Source of the DNA: Flavobacteriales bacterium
GTDB lineage: Bacteria; Bacteroidota; Bacteroidia; Flavobacteriales_D; Crocinitomicaceae
Direction: 5' to 3'
Length of the DNA: 64,000 nt
Assembly (NCBI GenBank): GCA_947497485.1
Contig: CANMHB010000008.1
Span: 1-64,000, forward strand
Below are positions 24,500 through 33,000 of the stretch, one piece after another; positions within the stretch are counted from its first letter, which is position 1; every line of letters starts with the position of its first letter. Position numbers and translations under genes: made by a program. Under the pieces are notes generated by a model. It saw nothing but the letters and a program-made list of their open reading frames with translations. It was not told the origin of the DNA and did not search any database.

Positions 24500-24626
24500 A
24501 ATCTTTTATTTAGTCGTTATTCTTGAACAAAGATTGGATGAATTCAAAAGAAAAATGAATACTTCTATTTAGAAGAAAGTAAAAATAATGAAAGACACCT
24601 AAGCACAACTACGTGTTTTCATCATT

Positions 24627-24650
24627 CGTCTAAGTGGAAATACTTAGTCG
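24627..24650. promoter_or_regulatory. Inverted repeat in the upstream region of the small secreted gene
   Basis: CTAAGT-ggaaat-ACTTAG (24630-24647) with CG/CG pairs outside it forms an interrupted palindrome about 130 bp ahead of the small secreted protein start. There is no U-run, so it is more like an operator than a terminator. The rest of the 228-bp gap between 24500 and 24727 shows no gene. Confidence 0.4.
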
Positions 24651-24727
24651 CGTGAGGTCGTAAGTGATAAAATGGAATGGAATTAATTATTCAATGAATT
24701 GAAAAAGAAATACAGTTTTGATTAAAG

Positions 24728-25858
24728 TTATTCATCTTCGTTTGATTTCTGCTTCTTAAAAAAATCAACATTCATCGTCAAGCCAACTTTAAATGGAAAA
24801 ATTTCGACAGTCTTGTTATTTTTAAAGAGCGAAGAAAGCTGATACGAAGCATAAACGCCCAATAAGCCATAACCTGCTCGCATAGTTGCATCTAATGTAA
24901 TCGGATTCAAATTATATTTTGAGCGAACAACATTTTGAAATCGGTCACCATTCTCATATTTTCCTGTTTTAGTCGTACTTGATGTAAACCGAAGTCCACC
25001 AACTACTCCTGCAGCAACATAGAAACTTTTCTTTTGCTTTGGTTTTGAGGCAAATTCAAGTAAAAGAGGAACAGTCAAATATCCGGCGCTCAGACTATTC
25101 ATTCTGTATGACTGAATTGTATCTTTTAGTGCAAAAACGGAATCTTGGTTGTGCTGAAGAATGTAATTATCCTTGAATCCAATTGTTGAAACAGCCATTC
25201 CCAAACCGGTTGTAAGACCAAAATATTGCTTGAAAATCGGTAATTTATATTCGAAAAGATTAAGGTTTAAAGAACTTGATTTCCCAACATTATTTTCCCA
25301 ATAGGGATTATTTTCAAAACTCGAATTAAAACCCTTACTCATTAGTATCAGTGTTCCAATATCAAATCCAGCCCAATGCGCATCGTAACGTTTTGTAATT
25401 TCCACGCCATCATCAATAATGTCTGGTTCATCTGAAAAGGAAGGAATTTTTGACATATCATCATCCAAAACAAAAGTGATTGGGAGCTGCACCCAATAAG
25501 CTTTTTGCTCGGAGCCTTTTACAGGATTCCAATTCGGCATCATTTTTACTACTCTAATTGCCTCTTCATCACACATTGGGCAATTCGTTGCGCCTTTGGC
25601 AACTGATATACTGTCAATTTTTCCATTTGAATTATCGATCCTAAACTTAATATAAACTTTTCCCTGGAGATTCTTTTCGATAGCATCTTGCGGATAACGC
25701 ATATTGGAGGCAATGAATTTTTGCATTTCAACTTGACCACCAGGATATTCTGGTGTTTCCTCTGAAACAAAAATATCCTCTGAAATTTCCTCAACTTGGG
25801 AGTAAACAGAAAAGGTCGAAAATAGTAAAGCAAAAAGGAACCCAAAAATTGATTTCAT
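24728..25858 (-). CDS. TonB C-terminal domain fused to an outer-membrane beta-barrel
   Basis: About 376 aa from the preferred start. A cleavable signal peptide ('FGFLFALLFSTFSVYSQ') replaces the membrane anchor of a normal TonB. Residues ~30-135 form a TonB_C domain ('EYPGGQVEMQKFIASNMRYP', 'GKVYIKFRIDNSNG', 'DEEAIRVVKMMPNWNPVKG', 'QLPITFVLDD') with an extra 'NCPMC' Cys pair. Residues ~165-370 look like a PorT/OmpA-type 8-stranded barrel ('AGFDIGTLILMSKGF', 'YFGLTTGLGMAVSTIG', 'MRAGYGLLGVYASYQL'). It starts 48 bp beyond the stop of the TPP-regulated TonB receptor, so it may be read from the same promoter; TATCTTCG (25873-25880) could be its own weak -7 box. It cannot be an inner-membrane energiser as built. 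Confidence 0.72.
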   Translation of the reverse strand: MKSIFGFLFALLFSTFSVYSQVEEISEDIFVSEETPEYPGGQVEMQKFIASNMRYPQDAIEKNLQGKVYIKFRIDNSNGKIDSISVAKGATNCPMCDEEAIRVVKMMPNWNPVKGSEQKAYWVQLPITFVLDDDMSKIPSFSDEPDIIDDGVEITKRYDAHWAGFDIGTLILMSKGFNSSFENNPYWENNVGKSSSLNLNLFEYKLPIFKQYFGLTTGLGMAVSTIGFKDNYILQHNQDSVFALKDTIQSYRMNSLSAGYLTVPLLLEFASKPKQKKSFYVAAGVVGGLRFTSSTTKTGKYENGDRFQNVVRSKYNLNPITLDATMRAGYGLLGVYASYQLSSLFKNNKTVEIFPFKVGLTMNVDFFKKQKSNEDE

Positions 25859-25906
25859 AATAAAAGTTTTATCGAAGATAATCAAATTTCATTGAGAAGG
25901 TGTTTA

Positions 25907-28369
25907 TTACAATTTAATCAAAATCCTTCCCATAAAGTTTCTACCGGCCTGCGGATAATAGAAGTTTTCCGTTGTGGTTTGTCCTCCGTAAATGTAAGAG
26001 AATGTGTAACCATTATTTGAATACATCGCGTTAAACAAATTATTGACTTGTAATCCGAATGTAATTTCCTTGAAAAACAAATCAGTAATCGTATAGGAAA
26101 TAATGAGATTGGAAAAGGTAAACGGATCAATACTTCGTTTGACATTTGAAGTGTTATCTAAAAACTGTCTGCCAACATATTTGGACATCCAGTCGATCGT
26201 TAAACCTTTAACTGGAACGTATGTGAAGCCACCATTTGCGACGATATTCGGTGAAAATGCCAAATCTGTGTTTTCGTGAACGATTACTTGTTGCTGATAA
26301 TAAGGCTCATTGTCTAAGTATTCATCCACAAACTCTTCAAAATACTTGATTTTATTTTGACTTAATGAAACAGAGGCGTTCAAACGAAGTCCTGGGATAA
26401 TTTTATAATTTCCATTTAATTCAATTCCGGCACGGTAGCTGTCCGCGACATTGGTTCGCGTATAACCACCAACATCATTGATTTTTCCAGTAAGTGCTAA
26501 CTGATTCGTGTAATCCATCCAATAAAGATTCGTTGATAAAGCCAATTTTTCTCTTGTGAAATTATATCCAACTTCCAAATCGCGCATTGTTTCGTGTTTC
26601 GGACGACTCGCAGGGGTACTTTCACGGAAATCCCTTCTTACTGGTTCTCTGTTTGCAATACCATAACTTGCAAAGATTGAATGATTGGAATTTACGATAT
26701 AACTTGCCGAAACTTTTGGATTGAAAAAATCAAAAGAAACCTGCTGTTGAACATCTTTAATTTCTCCACTAACATCATCAAACCCAATAAAACGATAATC
26801 AATGTGGCGATACTGTAAATCCCCAGCAATTAAAAATTTACTTGTTCGGTATGCGCCTTTGAGGTAATTACTAAATTCCGTTTTTTGTCCGTTTTCGTCA
26901 TAATATCGGTCACCTAATTCAGAATCAGATGCATTTCGAGCCCAAATCACTTCGCCAAAATGTCGTCCAAGGTAAGTATTTGCCGATCCCCCAAATGTAA
27001 GTTCGACTCTTGATTTATTGTAAGATAACGAATAAACAGTTCCGATAAAATCATTATCCAACCATCTTCTGCGGATTAAATCAGTTGAAAAAATCGTATC
27101 GCCTCCGGCAACAACGGGGCTTATTCCATAATTAGAAAGATTCTGACCTACTTTGTATTCTTCATAATATCCACGACCATAAGTGTAATGTCCAGCAACA
27201 TTCAAAATCAAATGAGATTTAATGGAGTGGGTAAAATGCAATTGAAAATTATCTTGTTGGTAGTTATCCTCTTGATTCTTGTATGTGTAGTAATTATAGG
27301 TTCTGCCCGAATTCAATAAATTCGCTCGTTCTTCATCTGTCAAATAATTGCGATCAGCATAAGCATTCATTTCAGTAACGTCATCCTTAATTCTCGATTC
27401 CGGTGTTCCATACCAAGATTGATATGTAATTTCCCTTCCACTGAATAAAATTGCTTTTAGAACTGATTTTTCACCCACGTATGAACCGGCAAGATAATAG
27501 GAACGAAGATTCGAGGTGGCTCGATCGATATAGCCATCCGAGACAATTCTTGATAATCGAGTCTCCAATGAGAATTTATCATTGATTAAACCCGTTCCCG
27601 CTTTAATGGTCGTTTTCCACGTATTGAAAGAACCGAATGCATTATCGATGGAACCAAATGCTTTTTTCGAAATATCTTGCGATTTGATATTCAAACTGGC
27701 TCCGAAAGCAGCAGCTCCATTTGTCGACGAACCAACACCGCGTTGAATTTGCATATTTTCAATGGAAGAAGCTAAATCAGGCATATTCACCCAATATACA
27801 TCATGCGATTCAGGATCATTTACCGGAATTCCGTTGATAGTAACATTTATTCGAGATGCGTCAACACCTCTTATTCGAATTCCTGTATATCCGACTCCTG
27901 TTCCAGCATCAGAAGTTGTCACGACAGACGGTGCTGATTCCAATAAAATTGGAATATCCTGACCAAAATTCTTTCGTTCAATAGGATTGGTGCTTTTAAC
28001 TATTGTTGTGGAAGTAGCCAATAGATCGGCTCGCGTTGCACCTACTTGAACTTCTTCCAACGACTTGGCATTGTTTTCTAATAAAATTGAGAGTTTTTGA
28101 TTGAAATCTGTTGGTTTTATGTTTATCCTTGCATCCTGAAACCCACGAAATTGTGCAATTAGAACACAGTTTGTTGGTTTCAAATTACTGAACGTAAAAC
28201 TTCCATTTTGATCGGTTCGCGTAAACAAATCGGTGTTTTCAATTTGAATTTTAACGCCTGATAATGGTTGGTTGATTTGGTCTTTTACTTCACCGAACAA
28301 CTTGTTTTGAGCACGACTGTTCAAGAACAAAAATAAAGTAGCAGTTAAAAAAATAATTCTTGTTTTCAT
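25907..28369 (-). CDS. TonB-dependent receptor under TPP riboswitch control (predicted thiamine uptake)
   Basis: 820 aa. Signal peptide (1-20, 'FLFLNSRAQ'), CarbopepD_reg_2 domain ('LFGEVKDQINQPLSGVKIQI'), plug domain ('GYTGIRIRGVDASRINVTIN', 'VNDPESHDVYWVNMPDL') and a long barrel ending 'YYPQAGRNFMGRILIKL'. It is a TonB-energised importer in the outer membrane. The thiamine-pyrophosphate riboswitch in its leader indicates that the ligand is thiamine or a precursor; a TPP-regulated outer-membrane receptor of this kind (called Omr1 in comparative-genomic work on Bacteroidota) is known. No PnuT or thi gene is adjacent in this window. The TonB/barrel fusion gene follows directly. Confidence 0.88.
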   Translation of the reverse strand: MKTRIIFLTATLFLFLNSRAQNKLFGEVKDQINQPLSGVKIQIENTDLFTRTDQNGSFTFSNLKPTNCVLIAQFRGFQDARINIKPTDFNQKLSILLENNAKSLEEVQVGATRADLLATSTTIVKSTNPIERKNFGQDIPILLESAPSVVTTSDAGTGVGYTGIRIRGVDASRINVTINGIPVNDPESHDVYWVNMPDLASSIENMQIQRGVGSSTNGAAAFGASLNIKSQDISKKAFGSIDNAFGSFNTWKTTIKAGTGLINDKFSLETRLSRIVSDGYIDRATSNLRSYYLAGSYVGEKSVLKAILFSGREITYQSWYGTPESRIKDDVTEMNAYADRNYLTDEERANLLNSGRTYNYYTYKNQEDNYQQDNFQLHFTHSIKSHLILNVAGHYTYGRGYYEEYKVGQNLSNYGISPVVAGGDTIFSTDLIRRRWLDNDFIGTVYSLSYNKSRVELTFGGSANTYLGRHFGEVIWARNASDSELGDRYYDENGQKTEFSNYLKGAYRTSKFLIAGDLQYRHIDYRFIGFDDVSGEIKDVQQQVSFDFFNPKVSASYIVNSNHSIFASYGIANREPVRRDFRESTPASRPKHETMRDLEVGYNFTREKLALSTNLYWMDYTNQLALTGKINDVGGYTRTNVADSYRAGIELNGNYKIIPGLRLNASVSLSQNKIKYFEEFVDEYLDNEPYYQQQVIVHENTDLAFSPNIVANGGFTYVPVKGLTIDWMSKYVGRQFLDNTSNVKRSIDPFTFSNLIISYTITDLFFKEITFGLQVNNLFNAMYSNNGYTFSYIYGGQTTTENFYYPQAGRNFMGRILIKL

Positions 28370-28385
28370 TTCTTAAAAAATTAAA

Positions 28386-28408
28386 CAAGAACAAGGGGCT
28401 AATTCTTG
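28386..28408 (-). terminator. Possible terminator hairpin of the riboswitch expression platform
   Basis: On the minus strand CAAGAA-ttagccccttg-TTCTTG is followed by TTTAATTTTTT. It lies between the TPP aptamer and the start codon at 28369. A 6-bp stem with an 11-nt loop is weak, but the U-rich tract and placement suit ligand-dependent termination. Confidence 0.45.
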
Positions 28409-28440
28409 GTGGTTATACAAATTTAAATTAGCTCAAGTCA

Positions 28441-28508
28441 TCTTCCCTGCGCAAGCATTACCTTACAGGTTCAATGGGTATAATCTCAGCCCTTTCGGAC
28501 ACCCCTTA
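28441..28508 (-). promoter_or_regulatory. TPP riboswitch (THI element)
   Basis: Read on the minus strand, the leader contains GGGGTGTCC, then CTGAGATTATACCC, then TTGAACCTG and GGTAATGCTTGCGCAGGGA, in the order and spacing of the conserved TPP aptamer (P1 GGGG..., the CUGAGA loop, ACCC, GAACCUG and the GCGNAGGGA end). Binding of thiamine pyrophosphate should reduce expression of the downstream TonB receptor. Confidence 0.95.
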
Positions 28509-28517
28509 GAGACATTG

Positions 28518-28525
28518 CAAAAATA
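28518..28525 (-). promoter_or_regulatory. -7 promoter box for the riboswitch transcript
   Basis: Minus-strand TATTTTTG matches TANNTTTG and lies about 10 bp ahead of the first aptamer base, so the RNA would start just before the riboswitch. No TTG is found at the usual -33 spacing. The IS3 element ends 75 bp further upstream. Confidence 0.55.
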
Positions 28526-28570
28526 ATAAGTTTTTGGATAGGGGTTATAGTTTAGAGTTAAAAGTTTAGA

Positions 28571-28591
28571 GTTGAGAGTTGAGAGTTGAGA
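28571..28591. repeat. Short tandem repeat (GTTGAGA)3
   Basis: Three perfect copies of GTTGAGA, preceded by related TTTAGAGTT words, lie in the intergenic DNA directly next to the left end of the IS3 element. It is low-complexity sequence with no coding signal. Confidence 0.75.
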
Positions 28592-28600
28592 ATTGCGAAT

Positions 28601-28625
28601 TGTATGTCCCTGAAATAGGTTGACC
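28601..28625 (+). repeat. IS3 left terminal inverted repeat
   Basis: First 25 bp of the insertion sequence; matches the complement of the right end at 21 positions, including the inner block GTTGACC. Confidence 0.9.
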
Positions 28626-28642
28626 AAAAAAGTCAATTTATT

Positions 28643-29041
28643 ATGGAAAAAAATGTGCGATTATTACGAAGTCCGAGGAAATTTACAACTGACTTCAAAA
28701 GGAAAATTGTCAAAGATTTTGAACAGGGAACAATGAGTGTTGGTCAACTATCCAAGCTTTATGGGATTGCAAATACCCAGATCTACAGTTGGATTTACAA
28801 ATTTTCTATCTTTAACGAGAAAGGAAGTAGAATTGTAGAAATGAAAGATAGTCAATCAGCCAAATTTAAAGAATTAGAACAGCGCATTAAAGATCTTGAG
28901 CGCAATGTAGGGCAGAAACAAATAATGATTGAATATCTTGAGAAAATGATTGATTTAGCCAAGGAAGAACTGAACATTGATATCAAAAAAAACTTCGCTA
29001 CCCCACAATCAAATGGTTCAAAGAAAACAGTCAAAAAATAA
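28643..29041 (+). CDS. IS3-family transposase OrfA
   Basis: 132 aa. An N-terminal HTH that binds the terminal repeats ('KFTTDFKRKIVKDFEQGTMS', 'LSKLYGIANTQIYSWIYKF') is followed by a leucine-zipper-like coiled coil ('LEQRIKDLERNVGQKQIMIE'). In IS3 elements OrfA regulates transposition and forms the N-terminus of the OrfAB transposase made by frameshifting. Its stop is preceded by an A6 run that is the likely slip site. Confidence 0.92.
   Translation: MEKNVRLLRSPRKFTTDFKRKIVKDFEQGTMSVGQLSKLYGIANTQIYSWIYKFSIFNEKGSRIVEMKDSQSAKFKELEQRIKDLERNVGQKQIMIEYLEKMIDLAKEELNIDIKKNFATPQSNGSKKTVKK
29033..29038 (+). promoter_or_regulatory. Candidate -1 ribosomal frameshift site between orfA and orfB
   Basis: AAAAAA immediately before the orfA stop codon. 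A -1 slip moves from the orfA frame into the orfB frame, which is open across the 9-bp gap (reading K-I-T-F-S-M), so a fused OrfAB transposase can be made. No clear downstream pseudoknot was worked out. Confidence 0.6.
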
Positions 29042-29049
29042 CTTTTTCT

Positions 29050-29883
29050 ATGAATCAATTATATGATGCTATTGGAATCTCCAAACAGGCGGTTCACAAG
29101 CAATTAAAACAAAAATCTTATTTCAATACAAATGTAATTCAACTGATTACTAAGGCTGATGAACTAAGAAAAAAGCATCCAGGTTGTGGGGTAGAAAAGA
29201 TGTATTATACATTAAGCCCGAATTTTCTGGGCAGGGATAAGTTTGTGTCTACTTTTATGTCTTTGGGTTATCGATTAAAGCAAAAGAAAAACTACCATAG
29301 AACAACGATTGCCTCTAAAATATATAGACCAAATCTCATAAAGGGTTTAGTTATCGACGCTCCTTGCAAAGTTTGGCAATCAGACATAACCTATATTCAA
29401 GTGGGAGAAACTCATTGTTATGCTGTTTTCATTATTGATGTTTACACAAAAGAAATTGTTGGATTTTCTGTATCAGACCATATGAGAGCAACAGCAAACA
29501 TAATGGCTTTGAAGATGGCTTTAAAAAAGTGGAGAAATCCTCAAATACATCATTCTGATAGAGGAAGTCAGTACTTAAGTAAAGGCTATGTTCAACTTTT
29601 AGAAGTCAATGGCAGCAAAATAAGCATGGGGAAATCGGCTCAAGAAAATGCTTTTGCAGAAAGAATAAATAGAACAATAAAAGAGGAATATATTGGAAAT
29701 AAATGGATCAGATCTATAAAGCAGTTAAAAGCTGTAGTTTCAAAAGCTGTATTGCATTACAATCAATTTAGACCGCATAGGAATTTGAATATGATGACTC
29801 CATTTGATTTTATCCAAAATTGGAACAAATTGAAAATTCAAGAAAGACCGAAAATCACTATTTTTGATGACCGTAATTTATAA
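29050..29883 (+). CDS. IS3-family transposase OrfB (DDE integrase core)
   Basis: 277 aa. An HTH_21-type segment ('KHPGCGVEKMYYTL') precedes the rve catalytic core with the DDE triad: Asp in 'KVWQSDITYIQV', Asp in 'IHHSDRGSQYLS' and Glu in 'ENAFAERINRTIKEEYI'. The C-terminal 'LHYNQFRPHRNLNMMTPFDF' is standard. It cuts and joins the IS ends, most likely as the OrfAB fusion. The ORF is intact. Confidence 0.93.
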   Translation: MNQLYDAIGISKQAVHKQLKQKSYFNTNVIQLITKADELRKKHPGCGVEKMYYTLSPNFLGRDKFVSTFMSLGYRLKQKKNYHRTTIASKIYRPNLIKGLVIDAPCKVWQSDITYIQVGETHCYAVFIIDVYTKEIVGFSVSDHMRATANIMALKMALKKWRNPQIHHSDRGSQYLSKGYVQLLEVNGSKISMGKSAQENAFAERINRTIKEEYIGNKWIRSIKQLKAVVSKAVLHYNQFRPHRNLNMMTPFDFIQNWNKLKIQERPKITIFDDRNL

Positions 29884-29891
29884 CAAAAAAC

Positions 29892-29916
29892 GGTCAACTT
29901 ATTTTAGGGAAGTACA
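29892..29916 (-). repeat. IS3 right terminal inverted repeat
   Basis: Last 25 bp of the insertion sequence, GGTCAACTTATTTTAGGGAA... ending TACA, followed by the AAT target duplication. Confidence 0.9.
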
Positions 29917-29970
29917 AATTCAGAATTAGCTTCGCTGCTGCCTTCGGCGGTGCGAATTGCGAACGACCTG

Positions 29971-29984
29971 TCCGCTGAAGCGGA
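29971..29984. repeat. Small GC-rich hairpin between the IS and the T9SS gene
   Basis: TCCGC-tgaa-GCGGA stem-loop in a short stretch that also repeats the word GCGAATTGCGAA seen left of the IS. It has no U-run. It is probably part of extragenic repetitive DNA into which the IS inserted; no gene is seen between 29917 and 30025. Confidence 0.45.
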
Positions 29985-30025
29985 ATAGATGCGAATTGGG
30001 GATTACAGATTAAAAAGAGTGAATA

Positions 30026-33000
30026 CTACTTAACGATGTGCTTTACAACTTCACTGTTTTTTTCGCCATTTGAGATGCTAATAAAATAAATTCCTGGTGA
30101 AAGAGTTTCATCAATAACGAATAAATTGATTCCGTCTTTAATTTCAATGGTTCGAGAAATGACAGCAAAGCCTCTTGAATCGAATATCTTGAGTTCGCTT
30201 TCGCCACTAAAAGAAAGGTTATTTGCAAGTAAGTTGAAGTTACTTCCACTCGGATTAGGATAAGTGGTAACATAAGCCTTGTTTGACTCCGCACAAGAAA
30301 CTAGAATTGGTCCATACAATTTGGATTTACCATCGTTATCAACTTGATTCAAGCGATAGTAATTGTTGCCACTATGGGCATTTTCATCAATTGCATTATA
30401 AGTTAAATGCTCATTGCTATTGCCCGCAGCAGTTAAAGTCTGAATGGTTTGCCAATTTTCACCATCACGGGATTTTTGAAGGTCAAAGTAGGCGCAATTA
30501 TGCTCAGAAGCTGTTTGCCATTCGATTGAATTTTTTGATTCTTCACAACTTCCAGAAAAAGACAACAATTCAACTGGCAATGGTTCATTTGTGCCAGCTG
30601 CACCTCCAAATTCAGAGAAAGTCGTTAAACCATCCCATTGGAGTATTCCATTTGCAAATGGATTATGAATTCCCTGAATAATCGTGTTCGTAAACGCTGT
30701 TGTTATCGCATCTGGCTGATACCACTGACCTGAGCTTACTTTTACAGGAACGATATCTGAAGCTGAATATTTGCCCACCCTCACATCAGTTGGGAGATAA
30801 TCCAATAGTATGTTATAATTGAATCCTAAGATATTGAATGGCTCCACAATCCAGTTTCGATCGATGTATGTATCAATTACCGTATTCATTGCTGAAGTTC
30901 TCGCATTGGAAACGCGTGCAGAAACGTATGCACCTTCACCAAAAACACCTGAATTGAAAGACAAAGTTACAGGCGAATACTCATTGCCGTTTGCCGTTGT
31001 TCCGACTGGAAATAAGAAACTTGAAGATGAAGTAAACTTTTTTCTCAACTCACCAGCACCTGATGCAACAATCATTTTTGACGCTGACATAGTTCCACCA
31101 ACATTGTTTATTGCTGCACCAAGCGTAAGGTTTTTCGAGCCTAATCGAATGTGACCATTTGTAAGGGTTAAAGAATTAGAAACCTCAAGGTTCTTGGCAA
31201 GTGTTACACCAGCACTATTATTTAATGTTAAACCATAAAATAACAAAGATCCAGAACCATCAATTGTTTGAGCAGTATTTCCATTTAATGTAACTGTTCC
31301 CGTCCCAGTATTAAATGTTCCATTGTTTATGAAATTTCCTGAAATACCTAGCGTTGAAGAGCCAAGATTAAAAGAAGACCCATTTTCAATAATAAAATCT
31401 TTTGCGTTAAATGAACCTGACGTGATTGCAGGTAAATTACTTCCTGAAATACAATTACCTCCCAAAGAAGTAGGAACCACGAAAACTCTGTTAGAAGAAG
31501 TTGGCGCCTGCGTTGCAACAACATAATTCCCTGAACTTTTTTGGTACCAATTTGAGGTTGTTACTGCATTTGTGTTTGTGTTACCATTCCAAAGGTAATC
31601 TCCATTTTCTAGTAATATACCTGACACAGCAATTGTTGTATTTGGTTGACTAATGGAAATCGTAACCGGAGAAGAAACACTACAGCCATTGGATGTAGCT
31701 GTCATTATGTAGGTGGTTGAAGTTAATGGCGTAACAGAACCAGGAGCATTGGATGAAGATGAAAAACCTTCAGGTGAAGACGCCCAAGCGTATGTTACAG
31801 ATGCATTCGAAGCTTGCTTACCAGTGATTATAACATCGTCAACAAACCAATAATAGATGTTGCCATTTTGACCATTAATTCGGAAACGAATGCGAAAATT
31901 CTGACCATTAACGGCACTTAAATCGACATTTGAAACGGTTGTACCAGATACATCTGTATTTGTTGAAAACGTCCATCTTGGCGTCCAAACATTTCCATCA
32001 GTGGTTGTTTCTAATGAAAGTATACCGGCAGTTCCAGCTGCTCTGTCAACCATGTGTTTAAATGACATTTTTAAATCAATCCAACCTGTAGCATTGATGT
32101 AATTTTTGAGTGATGCATTTGCGTCAACAGTAATTGTAACATCTCCTCCAGAATACCCTAGTTCGGGAGCTGTTCCTCCTGCGGAATTATTCTCCGTAAA
32201 TACATACCAACGATCAACGTTGTTTGTTTGCCAATCGGCCATATCTCCGGAAAAATCTCTTGTGTATAGCGTTCCAGCGTTATATACTACTGCTCCTGTT
32301 GCGCTTCCGCTTAAGCTAGTCGAGTTCCCCAAACAAATGGATGTGTTTGAACCCGCTGTAACCGAAGTTGGCTTTGAATTGGCGGCTATATTTATTGTTG
32401 TATTCGAGTTACATCCACTCGCATTTGAATAAGAAATTGTATAATCCGCAGAAGTAAAAGTTGTCGAAGGCGTTCCAGATAGCACCCCTGTTGCTGAATT
32501 CAACAAAATTCCAGTTGGTAGCGCTGGTGTAACAGAAAATGAGTTAGGAGACCCATTTGTAACTGGGGTTTGATTCGAGATAGCTGTATTTTCGCAAAAA
32601 GTAAATGGTGAATTCGAATAGGCTGCTGAAAATGATGAGGTTGTAAAACTGATTTGAGTGCCATAAGTAGTGCCATTGCTATTAATAGCATAAGCTCTTA
32701 CGTAATAGGTCAATCCTGGTGTTAATCCTGTAATTGAACTTGAAAAGGAACCAGTCGTTCCACTCGCAGTAACTTTAGCGTTTGCGGTAGTTGGATTGGC
32801 TGTTGTCGCGTAGCAAACACCACGCTCAGTAACTGGACAGCCGCCATCTGCAGTAATATTTCCTCCTGTTGAGGCAGAACATCCTGTGATTGAGCTTGCT
32901 ACTGTCGTAGCTGAAACTGTAGGTGAGGAACAAGACGTTCCCTTTAGCGCTAACAATATTCCTCCCTGATATCCATTTCCCCCCGTAAAGGTAACCGAAC

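Larger units (their letters stand above)
28601..29916 (+). mobile_element. Complete IS3-family insertion sequence
   Basis: 1316 bp bounded by imperfect 25-bp terminal inverted repeats (28601-28625 TGTATGTCCCTGAAATAGG..., and the complement of 29892-29916 TGTACTTCCCTAAAATAAG...), 21 of 25 positions matching. Ends are TG...CA as in IS3. A 3-bp duplication AAT flanks it (28598-28600 and 29917-29919). It carries orfA and orfB, both apparently intact, so it may be active. It landed in an intergenic region between the riboswitch promoter and the T9SS gene to the right. Confidence 0.93.

Noticed and set aside
29884-30025. Second, degraded insertion sequence right of the IS3 element
   Set aside because: The repeated GCGAATTGCGAA words and a small hairpin are simple extragenic repeats; no transposase remnant is present.
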